DNA from: Trema orientale
Lineage: Eukaryota > Streptophyta > Magnoliopsida > Rosales > Cannabaceae
Direction: 5' to 3'
Length of the DNA: 64,000 nucleotides
Assembly: GCA_002914845.1 (NCBI GenBank)
Contig: JXTC01000118.1
Coordinates: 386,607-450,606, forward strand
A model generated the notes under the pieces. It made no database searches. It was given only the letters and a program-made list of their open reading frames with translations, and had not been told where the DNA came from. Positions 35,025-47,880 of this stretch are shown here, one piece after another. Each line of letters begins with the position of its first letter. The first letter of the stretch is position 1. The translations under genes were made by a program, and so were the position numbers.

Positions 35025-36945
35025 GAGAAATTATGGGGAGTATGAGTGTTTTGCCCCTTTTTTGAGTGTTTTGCCCTTTTTTTACTTTTTCTAGGGCTGA
35101 TTTTCAAAATTTCTTTTCTAGGAATCCCAGAGAAGCCAAAAGACTAAAATATCATCCCAACCAAAATCATCCAATGCTAAACTCTCCTCTGCTAACCCAA
35201 ACATAAACTTCCTCATTCTCTTCCAACAGCCACCCTGGCCATCGAGTTTAGCCCGATCACTCAACCCTCCCAAGCTGATCAAGCCCAATCCACCTCCAAC
35301 TCCTCTAACGCTTCCTCCTCCCTACAACCCTCGCGAACTCGCCAAGTCGATTCGGTTCCAAAGGCCACCAATCAAGCCGATCTCTGCCACCTCCGATGAC
35401 TCAACTTTGGCCACCAGCTCGAGCAACCCTACTGACATCTCCGGCTCTAGCTACAAACTCTCTACCGACATATCTATGTTGAGCTGCACACTTCTCTGAC
35501 GCATACATCTCGGCTCCAGCTCGATCAGCCATCAAGAACTACCTCGTAAAGTGGTACAGCTCGTCGTCGTCGACTCTGTCATTGCAATACGAGCTTCAAA
35601 GCAAGGATGTCATGGTGTTTCAACGCAAATTTTGGGGAAAAAAGGTCTGCCTACATTTTTTTTCGCTAGTTTTTAACTCTTTGTTATGCTTTACCTACCT
35701 TCTGCTTGATAAACTACATGAATGAAGTTTTTTTTACTTTGTAGTTCTGTAATGAATCTATGTATTTGATGAATTACCTGAATGAAATTGTTACTCATTG
35801 ATGGCCCTTGTTTGTATTAAGAATTGAATATTTTAATATGTAATAAATAATCAATGAATGGAATGTTGTGTGTTTTTAGAATGATTTTGGACTAATTTTG
35901 TAACTATAAATTCAATTTGAGATTGATTTTTGTATGTGTTAGATTGATTTGTGACAATGACAGTTTCATATGCATTGGATCGTCACAAATTGTGCACAAA
36001 AAATGGGAGAGATCAAGAGGAAGGTATAATGTTGTGTGTTTTTGGAATGATTTTGGACTAAATGTGACTACAAATAGATTTTGAGACTGATTTTTGTGTG
36101 TGAGATTGATTTGTGACAATGACAATATTCTATATGTTGGATAGTCACAAATTGTGACTTTAAATTATAGGACAAATTGCGATAATTTTTGTTAGACATG
36201 CACAAATTTTGTGACTAACGGTTACAAATCAGGTTTACGTTGCACAAAATTATGATAACCATAAATTATATATGTTGGTATTACATATATATAAAGCCAT
36301 TAAATTTATTATCCAATTTGAATGTTTATTTTGCTTTTGTAAGACAGACACAAAATTTGTGACTAGTAGTTACAAATCAAGGTTACATGGTACAAAATTA
36401 TGAGTGTCATAAATTATGTGACTGTTAGTATATATCACATATATTGACTACCAATAGAGAAAATGTCATAGTTTTTTCTGTAAAATTAGATTTGTATTAG
36501 ACAAATGTTACTAAGTCATTGTTGGCCAATAAAGAATACTTATCTTTCTTTTGTAAGGTTGGCACAAATTTTATGACTAGGAGTCACAAATCATGATAAC
36601 ATGTCAAATTATGGTAACATAATCTCACAATGTTCGTAACGACGTAAAATATACTGCAACATTGAGTCCTAAAATTGTGATCACGAGTCACAAATCGTGA
36701 CTACTTCGAAGTTAGTAACAATGGAAAATAAATTTTCCTTAAAATTGAGATCACAAGCTATTATAAAATTGTGACAAGTGGTCACACAATTTGATATCAC
36801 ATAAAGATATTTTCGGAATGAGCATTTTTTTCTCTCTCCAAAAGCTGCTAAAAATGTAATTTTTTACTCCTAGAAAAGAAATTTTGAAAAACACTCATAG
36901 AAAAGTAAAATAGAGGCAAAATACTCTTAGTTCCCCTAATTTCCC
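35025..36945. mobile_element. MULE-like element carrying GC-rich sequence (Pack-MULE candidate), 1.9 kb
   Basis: Left arm GAGAAATTATGGGGAGTATG and inverted right arm GGGAAATTAGGGGAACTAAG stay similar for about 90 bases, both containing TTTTCAAAATTTCTTTTCTA. Flanks CAATAACAT (35016..35024) and TAATAAGAT (36946..36954) match at 7/9. Subterminal sequence is full of TCACAAATTGTGA-type palindromes (35960..36790). A GC-rich insert lies at 35160..35640. Confidence 0.65.
35160..35640 (+). pseudogene. possible captured gene fragment inside the MULE-like element
   Basis: This stretch has far higher GC than anything around it and reads, in one frame, as a proline/serine-rich stretch with PPPTPLTLPPPYNPRELAKS (about 35296..35355). 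The frame ends at about 35500 and no start or splice structure is evident. Pack-MULEs are known to carry host gene pieces. I do not recognise the source, and it may instead be sequence native to the element. Confidence 0.4.
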
Positions 36946-36954
36946 TAATAAGAT

Positions 36955-39900
36955 TCCTATTCCATATGTCTTCTTTGGATTTTTTTTTTTGGACAGAAGT
37001 CTTCTTTGGAGTATTTATTATTGTCATTATTTTTATTATTGTTATTATGCTTGGAAAGAAAATGAACTCCAATGGTGGGGTATGTAGAAGGAATAACATT
37101 TGCATGAGGACAGAGGAATAGAGCATCCACGGAGAGTGCTCTTTCGATTTTGAAAATGCGGCATGTAATAACATTGACAATATTCCTTTATGGCCAGATT
37201 AAGTAGTGAATTTAAGGAATATTTATGTGCTAATAAAACGTTTCTAACTCTCGATTTTGGAGGTGCGTAATTAACTACGTATTTGATCATGCAATATATG
37301 TAGAAGAAAAGTTTCATTTAATCATTTTGCATGCCTAGTTTCTTTCTTGTAATTTTGCTACAAAACTGCGCAGTTTATTTTCTAAAAAGTACATGAATTA
37401 ATGCTGTGGTAAAGGAAGCTCTAAGCTCTTATTAATTTTGGGCATAATTAATATAACTAGGAACGAACCTAGCTAGTGATTAATCCAAGAATTAATGTAT
37501 GTACGGAGACATAGTTATTTTTAATTTAGCAAGAGATATGATGCATTAATATGTGGTTTAGAAATGCTGAATTGGTTTAATTTACCACAGGTTGATACGT
37601 TAGAAACTTGATAATATTGAATGTTGACTGAGGAAGTACTATATATTACATATTATATTGATCAGATTTTAATACGTACATCGGGGAGTACATAAATTAC
37701 TTATAGGTTATACATATTGATAATTTCTACATGTATATGACACGTAAAACGCATTCAAATCATATTGCTAATTAAAAAAGTTCATAGGCATCAATCATCT
37801 GATCAGTTACTGCAGTGTGCACAGGTTCGAATTACGTGGAAAATATCTAATTGACTATATTCATAGAAAGTAAAAATAATATGAAATTACTTAGTCAAAT
37901 TTTATTTTTTTTTTCAAGTCGGACTTAACTAATGATTTGTACTTATTACAAATTAAAGGAAAATACTTACTACTACCCAATCTTCACCCTACCTCATTAG
38001 TTGAGTTTATATCAAAGCTAATTGTTATTGGAATATTTCTTAATTTTCATGTTTTGCATTAACTTATACTTTGACTAGGTAGCAAAAAAATAATAATAAT
38101 AAAAGAAAAAGGAAAAGAAAAGAAAAGCCTCTTCAAAATTCAATTAATTAGATACTAACATGCGTACCTAGATATAACACACATACCAAGTAAAGATGGG
38201 AATATATTAACATGCGTACCTAGACACAACACACATACCAAGTAAAGATGGAAAAGTATTAATAAAGCGGGGATTAACTGCCTCACATATATGCATTATA
38301 CGGTATCATAGATTGCCCCGTACCCGATTACAGATGTTCATATACGTGGAATAAACTCCTATATTCATATTCGAGCAAATAAAAAAGAAATGACTACTAT
38401 ATACATGATATATATATGTACATATATATTTTAATTTTATACCACGTATATTTATATATCTTTTAAAAAATAACGAGTTCAGAAACTTATATGTATTTAT
38501 GTATTTGAATTAATCAAGAGTTCAAAAACTGTTTAGTTTATTATTCTTATATCAATTATGAAGAGAAAAAAATTATGGTTACTAATTATTGCTTTTTTTA
38601 TTATTTTGCCACTATTAATAGGTGACGATTAATTAAGGTTTTCTCTGTTAACTCTTGCTTAATTTCGATACTGCCCCAACAAAAGAATGTGTAATAGAGT
38701 AAATGTGATAATACAATAAACCTTAAGGCCATGTTTAGTCGGAAGGAAAAGGGAAAAGAAGGAGATTTGAGGGAAAAGTGGAGGAAATTAAAAAAAAAAA
38801 TTGGTAGGAGGGAAAAAGGGAATGGAAGAGAAGGGGAGGAGAAAAGTGGAAAGAAAAAACAATGGTGGGAATTCTTTTCGTCCAAAATGGGGAGAATATA
38901 AGAAGAAAAAAGTTTTGTTAGTATATGAATAAGTTAAATTACTAAATTACCTTACACACTTAATTTTAAATAATAGTAACACAGGAGCAAAATAGTCATT
39001 TTAAATTAAACTTACTTTCTTTCCTCCCTGAATACCAAATAATTATGAAGGAAAAATAAATTTTTTTTCCCTCCTATTTTTTCATTTCCTCTATTTTCTT
39101 TTTTCTCTACCATAGCGTAAGAAATAAGGGTGATAATTAAAAACTCTCTCATTCTTCTCGTTGCAATTCCTAATGCTAATTGCTAATTACACATTAGTTC
39201 CCGTTCCCTTACTAAATTATAAAGTTGTAGCTAGGCCATTCTCACTTTATCATTTTGTCTTTTTCCAATCAACTGAAAAATATTATATTGTGAGGTCACA
39301 AAATCCAATTCTATATTGTTAATACCGATATGAGATCAGTTGCAGTACAATTCCTCGTATCTAGCTCTCTCTCCATTCTTATAATAATTTTGCCTCCTCT
39401 TTGAGGTGTATTTAATAATATATGGGGTTTGGTTTAAATGGTTACAACAATATTTACCTATGGATGGTTACAATGGTTTAAGCCGTTAGATCTAATATCC
39501 TACGGTGGTGATTAGTTTGGTGGTTGGCCAAAAAAATTTAATGCTATTTATTACCATCAAAAAAATTTAATGCTATCACTATTTTTTTTAGTATCCATTC
39601 ATGGTCACAAAAAAATTGAACCATTGAGAAGTCCTCCATATATATATATATATTCATACATACTAGTGTTAGGCACGTACACACGTTTCTCAATAAAATT
39701 AGTATCAAAACAACTAATTAAAAATAATTTAGTTGTTATTTATTACATAACATGATATAAGTTTTATTTTTTTTTGCTGAAAGGGATATAGTGTGACAGA
39801 TTAAACGATCTAAAACTTACCTACTTTCAATTCCAATTTAATTTTGAGCAGTACTTTAGTAATAAATTAAAAACAGACTAAAATTTTATACAGAAATGAC

Positions 39901-40896
39901 TAACTTAGAATTTAATTCAGATGTTTGAGTTAAATTACAATTAAGGTGTGAACAAAAACCTCAACAACAAACCATATATTTTGTTTCCATGTTTTCTTTA
40001 TTAAAGGAATAATGTCAAAAGTTCATTCTACCGTTATTATTATGATTATTTTTTTCTGACATAATTATTATTATGACTATTATATATGTAAATGGCAAAT
40101 AACGTAACATCAAAGGTTACAATCTATAAACATCAATATATGCATTAAAGAGCTTACAAATAAAAAAAAATTCCCCAAAAAAAAGAAAAAGAACTTGAAA
40201 ACTGTAAAAACAACCCACTAAGCCCATATATTCAGCCCAGTCCGCGAATGGAGTGATAAACAGATTTCAGAAGAGATAAAATTAAGGGGAAAAAAAAAAG
40301 AGAGAAAGATAACTTTAACTTGCAGAGTCGGCAAATCTCAGGGAGAAACAAAACAAATAAATACATAAAAGGAAGTAGGCAGTCGAAGAAAGGCTCGGTT
40401 CCCAAGTCTATCCGTGTTTCTATTAATAGTAGTAGATATATACTATATAGGCATCACTTCTTTCCTAATATACAAAGTTTAATTAAATCTTACCTATTTA
40501 CTTCAATCAATGATGCGAGACTCTATATAAATGATACCGGGAATGAAATCTTGTCCTAGTAAAAACTATTAATTGAACAATATTGTCTCATGTATACGAT
40601 CATAAAACTTAAAAGAGAAATCAAACTCATACTTTAAAGAGCAATACTAAGGAATATGTTTATCACTACATTTAATAGAAATATAGGAGACACATACAAA
40701 TTTAAACATGTGAAATGTACTTCTATAATATTTGGTGCTTTACGGTACAAATATGATCTTTTAGTATTTTCTTATTTTCAAATTCACCGATCAAGAAATT
40801 TTAAATAGTTTTTATGTTTTGCGATGAATAAGGTATATTTTTATTTTGAGCTTTCAAAACTCGTACTTAGAATAGAATTATAGTAAAACTCGAAAT
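36955..40896. other. intergenic, no gene seen
   Basis: AT-rich. Purine-rich GGAAGGAAAAGGG sequence at 38735..38880 and a pyrimidine-rich counterpart at 39060..39110 could be the eroded ends of a MITE. The rest shows only simple runs and one short tandem duplication (38156..38259). Confidence 0.5.
38156..38259 (+). repeat. two-copy 52-bp tandem repeat
   Basis: TAACATGCGTACCTAGA...ACCAAGTAAAGATGG occurs at 38156 and again at 38208 with few changes. Confidence 0.85.
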
Positions 40897-41188
40897 TAGT
40901 GATATCAAAATAGACCGGCACGAGTACTACATGATTACGAGGTGGCACGATACAATATAGTACGATTAGTAATTGGGCCTGACCGACTTAGCACAAATAC
41001 GGGTACAAATATGTTATGATTAATAGGCACGATATGTACTGTTAACAATAATAACTGTTTTGCAAAAAGTACACTTAAATTAGATGATATCACATTTTTT
41101 TAGTATAGTTTTAAATTTTTAAAAATGTAAAGAAAAATTTTAAAAAACTTAAAATAAAAATATGTTAATAAAAAAAGCCTAATACTTA
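40897..41188 (+). mobile_element. hAT-like left end, same family as 10486..11814
   Basis: The start TAGTGATATCAAAATAGACC and the following GGCACG-rich segment match the left part of the 10.5-kb element. No right end or target duplication was found; a Tourist-like MITE follows at 41189. Confidence 0.5.
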
Positions 41189-41378
41189 GGGCTTGTTTGG
41201 GATAGCTTTTACTTCTTGAAGTAAAAGTATAAAAAGATCTTCCTAAAAAAGATGGTAGGTCCATGCTTCTTTAAAAAGATCTTTTAAATACAAAAAGATC
41301 TTCTAAAAATTCATCCAAACACTCCTAAAAGATCTTTTGAGCCCTAAAAAATCTTTGAAAACTGTGCCAAACGGGCCC
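41189..41378. mobile_element. Tourist-like MITE (PIF/Harbinger), 190 bp, TTA duplication
   Basis: Ends are GGGCTTGTTTGGGATAG and, inverted, GGGCCCGTTTGGCACAG. The 3-bp flank TTA is present on both sides (41186..41188 and 41379..41381), as for PIF/Harbinger elements. Internal repeats AAAGATCTTTT are palindromic. It has no coding capacity. Confidence 0.8.
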
Positions 41379-41381
41379 TTA

Positions 41382-43470
41382 ATAGGATTGGGTAAAAAGC
41401 TCGATTCAGAAACAATTAGGGCCATGGGCTAAAACTCACATTGAGCCACATGTATTATAAAAAGCTCATAAAAAATAATTTAAGAAGGAAAAAAATTTAA
41501 AAAAAAAATAAATATAGTTTAGGTACTTTAACATAGATTAGGTAGGTGCAAATTTAGTTGGGAATGCATTATGCTAAAAAATAGTATGTCAATGCTAAAT
41601 TTAGCATGATATGTCAAATTTAACATGCACTTTTTGAATTTTACTTCAATACATATATGTTAAAAGAAATGCTATTTTGTATTTTAAACGTTAACTTCAT
41701 GTATAAAATATATTTTTTTTACTATATACTCTTATTATTTTATTATTTAATTACTATCATAAAAGTTGACTTTATCTACCAATTTAGAAGTACTCATATT
41801 CTATATAAATGAACAAATTAGTCAATGTAAAAAAAAAAAATTTACATAAAAAAGTATTCTCCAATTAATTATAATTGATTTTTTTAAAAAAAAAACAACA
41901 GAAATTTAAGAAGTTAAATGGTAATTGAATAATAAACCACTAAACTTGATTGGATTCAGTTGGATACAAGATGCCTATGTAGCTTCTTTTTTTCCTTTTT
42001 TTCCTTTTTTTTTTGTGCATATTTATACTTATCAAGCAAACTGTATTTTGAAAATTTCAACACGACTATCCTAAAAATCAGCAGATCTTTATGGCCGAGG
42101 AGATGCCACGTCGTGTAAAAGAGTTTAATTTTGTGGTCAGTTTCAAAAATTAATGATGCTGACTTGGACGTACCTATAATATGAGTCATAAGAACTCTGT
42201 AAAACCACGTGGCAGGAGAAGAGCTAGACAATGCAAATTAAACCCAAAAAGAGAACAATATATATCCAGAAAAACATGTAGCTGCTCACCCAATTAACAA
42301 AAGGAGCATATCTATCCTAGTCAAAGTACCAAAAGTTCACGAGTCGTCTCACGTGTATTTGGAAAATTATGGTTGAACTTGAGATGAAAACTCTACTTAA
42401 GAAAGTAAAGTTTCATGATCTGCTACCCATTAATTAATGGGCAGCTTTGGACTGTGGTTTTCAAATTAATTTCTGAACCTTCGATTGGTTTAATCACTAG
42501 AGTTTGATTAAACTACATATGTCATATGTGCATGGTGATGTTACGTAGGTACAAATTATTCATTTATTTCAACTCAAATATAATAATAATTCATTTTTTA
42601 AGAAGCTACAAATCAAGGGAATCAAAGTATTCACAAGAATAAGTTAGTAGTATTAATCTAGAAACATAGTAAGGTTATATAATTAATTATTTTTATCGCT
42701 CTTTAGATTTTAAATATTTTGATTTTTGAGGTATATACTGATTTAAAGAAAAATCAAAATCCTTCTTCCCGTTATAACTTTGGCTACGTTCTTCCACTTA
42801 AATTATTTTCCCCCTATTATCTGTATACTAAAATTTTGTTTGAAATATACTTATTTTGTGTGTTTTTATTTACATAATACATATTAAAATTAATTATAAA
42901 CAACAACAATTATCCGAACAGCTGGTTAGGCAATTGCACGGAAGGTTCATCAGTCGTTGTCCCTTATCAGCTGACCAGTTACCGAAAGGTATACAATTAC
43001 ATAAGCATAAGCTAGTTCATGGGTCAATTTAGTCTTTCCATCATCTTAGTTGCTTTCATCACTTCCTTATATGTATTCAAAAGGCAATTAACTTTTCCCA
43101 AAAAAAAAGGGCAATCAATTTTTTTATGAAATGAAAATTAACTCTAAATTGTCATCCATTCAAAAAAAAAAAAAAAAAAGGAGAAAATTAAGTCTAAATT
43201 AAACTTATAAACTAATAGCGTAATGTTCCCGCAATTTCACTTCAATTTAAATCCTATCGGGCACTCGAACACTACCTTGTAGCTAACACTTTTACCCCAA
43301 ACAAAAAACACAACAATGCTTAGCCTATAAGATTCTGTTTTCACGTATGCATCATATTTTTTGCACAATAACTTATAGAATTAAAAGGGAAAAAAAAAAG
43401 GAAAAATGAAAATATATAACTAAAGTCTCTTGCACCACCACTCACGTTCTACATTGATCTCTCAAACTCT
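41382..43470. other. intergenic and upstream region of the pectin methylesterase gene
   Basis: AT-rich, with simple A runs. I see no coding region or clear transposon termini; the last few hundred bases must contain the promoter of the gene at 43652. Confidence 0.5.
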
Positions 43471-43474
43471 CGGC

Positions 43475-43484
43475 CTATATAAAG
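43475..43484 (+). promoter_or_regulatory. TATA box of the pectin methylesterase gene
   Basis: CTATATAAAG lies 177 bases before the ATG. Transcription would start near 43510, giving a leader of about 140 bases. Confidence 0.65.
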
Positions 43485-43651
43485 AACCCTCATACCAAAA
43501 CTCAGTATCAAACCAAAATTCAAAATATTCAGAGTTTCAAATTCTCTCCCACTTCCAAATTCTAAATAGCTAGAAGTTGTGTATATATAAACATTAATAA
43601 TATATACATCAAACTTTAGCTTAATATTTAGCCCTCCATATAATATAATAT

Positions 43652-46098
43652 ATGGATCATAACCTTTTCATATTAGCCACTTTTTGCACATATTTTCTAC
43701 TATTTTTTCCTCTTCACGTAGTGCATGGCACTAATAATAATACCGTAATTATTTCATCATGCAACCAAACGCCATATCCTCATGTATGCAAACATTACAT
43801 AATCAACACTAATAACTATCTCCCTTCAACCCTAGACGACCAAAACAGCGTTGACCTTTCCTTCCGTGACTTGGCCCTAAACGTCACCATGGAGCAAGCT
43901 GTGGAGGCTCATCGGCTGGTTGCCACCGTCGACTCGACCTCGTTCGATGAGCGCGGAAAATTGGCCTGGCAAGATTGTATAGAGCTCTACAAGGACACCG
44001 TTGATCTCCTCAACCGTTCTATTAAGAGCTCCAGTAACATTAACAATAATCCTCTAGATACACTTACATGGTTAAGCGCTTCCTTAGCTAACCACCAAAC
44101 TTGCCGAAATGGTTTCGCCGATTTCGAGCTCTCTTCCTCCCACTTTGAATTTTTCCCCTCCATGCTTAGCAACTTCTCTAAGTTGCTTAGCAATTCCCTC
44201 GCAATTCACAAGTCTTTCTCCACCAAAACGACGTCGTTTATTCATGGACGGCGGCGGTTGCTTTCTGACCAATCCACCTGGCCGGTGTGGCTTTCGGGGG
44301 CTAGTCGAAAGCTTCTCCAATCTGGGGCGGGGGGGACTAGGGCCGCTGATATCGTCGTGGCTCAAGACGGGTCCGGGGGTTACAAGACTATTTCTGAGGC
44401 TGTGGAGGCAGCAGCTAAGCTAGGTGGTGGGAGTAATAGAATTGTTATACATGTGAAATCGGGTGTTTATAAGGAAAATGTGGAAATAAGTAAAGAAATT
44501 AAGAATTTAATGGTTATCGGGGATGGTATCGATGCTACTATCGTTACAGGGAATGGAAATCAGCAAGATGGCTCAACAACTTTTCGATCGGCAACTTTTG
44601 GTGAGTACTATAATTAGCTAGCTAGTTACTGCTAATTTGTCATGAAACTTTATAAACAAATTTTTATAGACTTCACTTTAACTAATTTTAATTAATAATA
44701 ACTGGGTAAAAGGCCGAAGACTACTAGCTTGATTGATTCAAATCTTGTCAACTTGAAAAGGCGCTCCACTTTTGTGAACCAATTAAGTCAATAATGTCTA
44801 ATTAATTATCTACTTCTCTTAAATATATATATAGAAGACTTCTCGATGATTATAATTTTTTTTGTGACTATGGACGGATACATATTTGGATAACCTAGAT
44901 TACACGTTTCATGGGTAGGTAGATAGCTAGTGTGCACTAAATCAGTAGATAACGAAAATATATTTTATTGAAAATACGACTTTTTTTTAATTTTCTAATT
45001 GATTTTGTCATGACAATAATTGTAGTTTCCTTAATATTTGATTTTGATATAAGTACGATATGATATTACAACATTTTAGTACGGATGAGAATACATGCAT
45101 GTTACATAGATATCGTAATCTTTTTTCTTCTAGAGCAAAAAAAAAATATTGTAATCTAACTTCCGAAATACAAAACATATAATTAAACTCCTTTTTTTAA
45201 AAACTAAAAATTGTAATTCTTTTTTTTTTTTTTTGGGAACTAAGACATAAATTATTTAGTCAACTTTTGACATTAATATAAGAACTCGAATTAAAAACAA
45301 TTAACACAACGGAAAAGAATTAGCTATTAAAAAAAAGACAATTTAAATAAGGCCATTAGCTACAATTAATTTAATCTACTTCAATTCTTATGTAAAAACT
45401 CATCAGCGGTTTCCGGCGACGGCTTCATCGCTCAGGACATAACCTTCGAAAACACGGCCGGACCGCAGAAGCACCAAGCCGTCGCCCTCCGGTCCGGCGC
45501 CGACCACTCCGTCTTCTACCGCTGCTCCTTCAAAGGCTACCAAGACACCTTATACGTCTACTCTCAGCGACAATTCTACCGTGACTGTGACATTTACGGC
45601 ACCGTTGACTTCATCTTCGGCGACGCCGTCGCCGTCATCCAAAACTCCAACATCTACGTCAGAAAACCAATGAGTGGCCAGAAGAACACCGTGACGGCTC
45701 AAGCCCGAACCGACCCGAATGAGAACACGGGCATCATTATTCACAACTCACGTATTACGGCCTCGTCTGACCTGAGGCCCGTACAGGGCTCCTTTGAAAC
45801 CTATCTTGGTCGGCCATGGCAGGAGTACTCGAGGACGGTTATCATGAAAACGGGTCTCGACGGGTTGATCGACCCAGCGGGTTGGCTTCCGTGGAGCGGA
45901 AATTTCGCTCTGAGTACCCTTTATTACGCAGAGTTCATGAACTCCGGCGCCGGCGCCGGCACCGGAGGGAGGGTGAATTGGCCGGGTTATAGGGTTTTGA
46001 CGAGCGCGGCAGAGGCCGGGAAGTTTACTGTTGGGAATTTCCTCGCCGGAGGGTCGTGGATTCCGGCGACCGGAGTGCCTTTTTCTGCTGATCTGTGA
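43652..46098 (+). CDS. type-I pectinesterase (pectin methylesterase with PMEI pro-region), two exons
   Basis: Exon 1 is 43652..44600 (donor GTGAGT) and exon 2 is 45407..46098 (acceptor CAG). Spliced, they encode 546 residues. Order: signal peptide (about 1-25); PMEI-like pro-region with C37, C46, C109 and C151; processing motifs RRLL (201-204) and RKLL (219-222), where Golgi subtilases are known to cut; catalytic right-handed beta-helix from about 231. All five signature blocks are present: GVYKENVE, QAVALR (Q340), QDTL (Q362, D363), DFIFG (D384) and LGRPW (R452, W454). The two aspartates, two glutamines and the arginine correspond to the known catalytic set, so the enzyme should be active. 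It demethylesterifies homogalacturonan in the wall, releasing methanol and free carboxyls. Exon 2 is much richer in GC than exon 1. The ATG at 43652 is the one directly before the signal peptide. Confidence 0.95.
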
Positions 46099-46880
46099 TA
46101 TATATATGTATATAAATGATGTGAAGATATTTATGTTTTTGAGATAATACCATGGTAAGTAAAGTCAGTATACTACCAAGTATAGTGGATGAGAGGGGTT
46201 TAATTGTCATTATAGTCAACGTTGTCACACCGTGACATACTTAGCTGGAGTTACGGTGTTATTTTTCTTTCATAGATTGTGTTTTTTTGTAAAAACCCAA
46301 CATATATGGAGGATGAATATAATGTTGTATTAATGTTCGTGTGTTTGAAAATGTAATCAAAGTATTTTTTATATGTTTTGTATATGTCACATTTTAATGT
46401 CTGCTGTTTTTCTCTCTATGATCTGTCATAAAACTTATTATTCAAAGGATTAATGGGAAGAATCAGAGATGGTTTCTGGTATTTGTGTACTGAAACCTTT
46501 TTGTTTTTACAGAAAAGAAAATTTTGAAGATTTTCCCAAAATATTGACACTCTCTACTATGCATTTCACTTTTTAAAACTTGAAGAATAAATAAATAAAA
46601 TGAAATAAAATGTTCTCGAACAGGACTTACATTTATATATGATCTAATTATACATCCATAGGAAGGAAAAAGTACATTCAATTATTATTATTTTTTCATT
46701 AATCAAATACTATAATTTGGTACGTACTAAGAAATTTAAATTAAAAACAGCAATATTTATATCAGAAGAAACTATAGACCTAGTCCCTGTTACTAAATTC
46801 AAATCCCATGTACCGCTATGTATATAAATAGAGTATTGCAACTAATATATATGGTTTCTAATTCAATAGTTATTCTTTTT
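46099..46880. other. 3' flank of the pectin methylesterase gene
   Basis: AT-rich. No canonical AATAAA lies within 250 bases of the stop. Looser signals such as GAATATAATG near 46314 are possible. Nothing else is recognised. Confidence 0.4.
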
Positions 46881-47085
46881 AGCCGTCAGAAAAAAATAAC
46901 GACTACTATAATTTAAATAATTAGAAAAAAAATAAAAATAAATACTAATTATTTAATTATTTTCTCTTTCTATCTTTTTTTTAGCTGTTAGAAAAAAATA
47001 ATGACTACTATAATTTAAATAGTTAGAAAAAAAATAATAAAAATAAATACTCATTATTTAATTATTTTCTCTTTCTATTTTTTAT
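46881..47085 (+). repeat. two-copy tandem repeat, period about 102
   Basis: AGCCGTCAGAAAAAAATAAC at 46881 recurs as AGCTGTTAGAAAAAAATAAT at 46983. The following TAATTTAAATARTTAGAAAA and TTATTTAATTATTTTCTCTT are shared. Confidence 0.8.
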
Positions 47086-47866
47086 TATGAAAAAATTCCA
47101 TCTTTTATTATAAAAAAACTTACATGATAACACATTTGCTAAAAGCATTAATGATTGTTAAATTTACAACGAGTTATTGGCACATTTATTATTGAAGTTG
47201 TCATGGATTGACAATATAGGCCCTGAAACTGTTTGTTCCTTCAAAATGAGCCAAACTGCACAACAAAATTTGTTACAACTTTTAGTACCATAAATGGTTT
47301 AGGGTAATTACCAATTTTTGTTATTTGTTATTACTTATTAGATACCCCAGACAGCAGCGTGTGGATCCTAGAACAGAGTACACTACATTCATATTCACAT
47401 ATTTTCGTTTGGAAAAAGTTTAGAGAATTATATATTAAAATATTGAATAATGCTAAATATCTCACTTCATATTTCACTTTTATTTTTATAATATATATAT
47501 AGGGTTTGTATGATTTGATGTGGCATATGACTGAGTATCATATAATGGGTGAATATATTCAACATATTCGTAGTAAGTTTCAATTCACAAATTGAACAGT
47601 GTCAACACATCCACAATATTAGAAGATATTAAAAGAAAGTGATTAATAAAGTAGAATTTTTATCATTATCCTAAAATATTTAACTATATAATATAATAAT
47701 ACTAAAGAATCCAACCCTTATATAATTAATTAGTAATACCAACTAACGGATTAAACTCTAATCAATTAATCAGCTTGTATGAAAAAAGTTCGTACACAAA
47801 TTGGGATATCTTCTTCTCTAGCATTATTCATATTAGAATATTGATCGTAGTTATCATGTCAACAAT
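47086..47866. other. intergenic, no gene seen
   Basis: AT-rich sequence without recognisable features. Confidence 0.5.
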
Positions 47867-47880
47867 GTTTCTAATTATAG

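Noticed and set aside
35960-36790. TCACAAATTGTGA palindromes as possible operator or regulatory sites
   Set aside because: They recur many times within the borders of a MULE-like element and are better explained as its subterminal repeats.
44084-44423. Overlapping open frames of about 95-105 residues on both strands
   Set aside because: They are out-of-frame shadows of pectin methylesterase exon 1.
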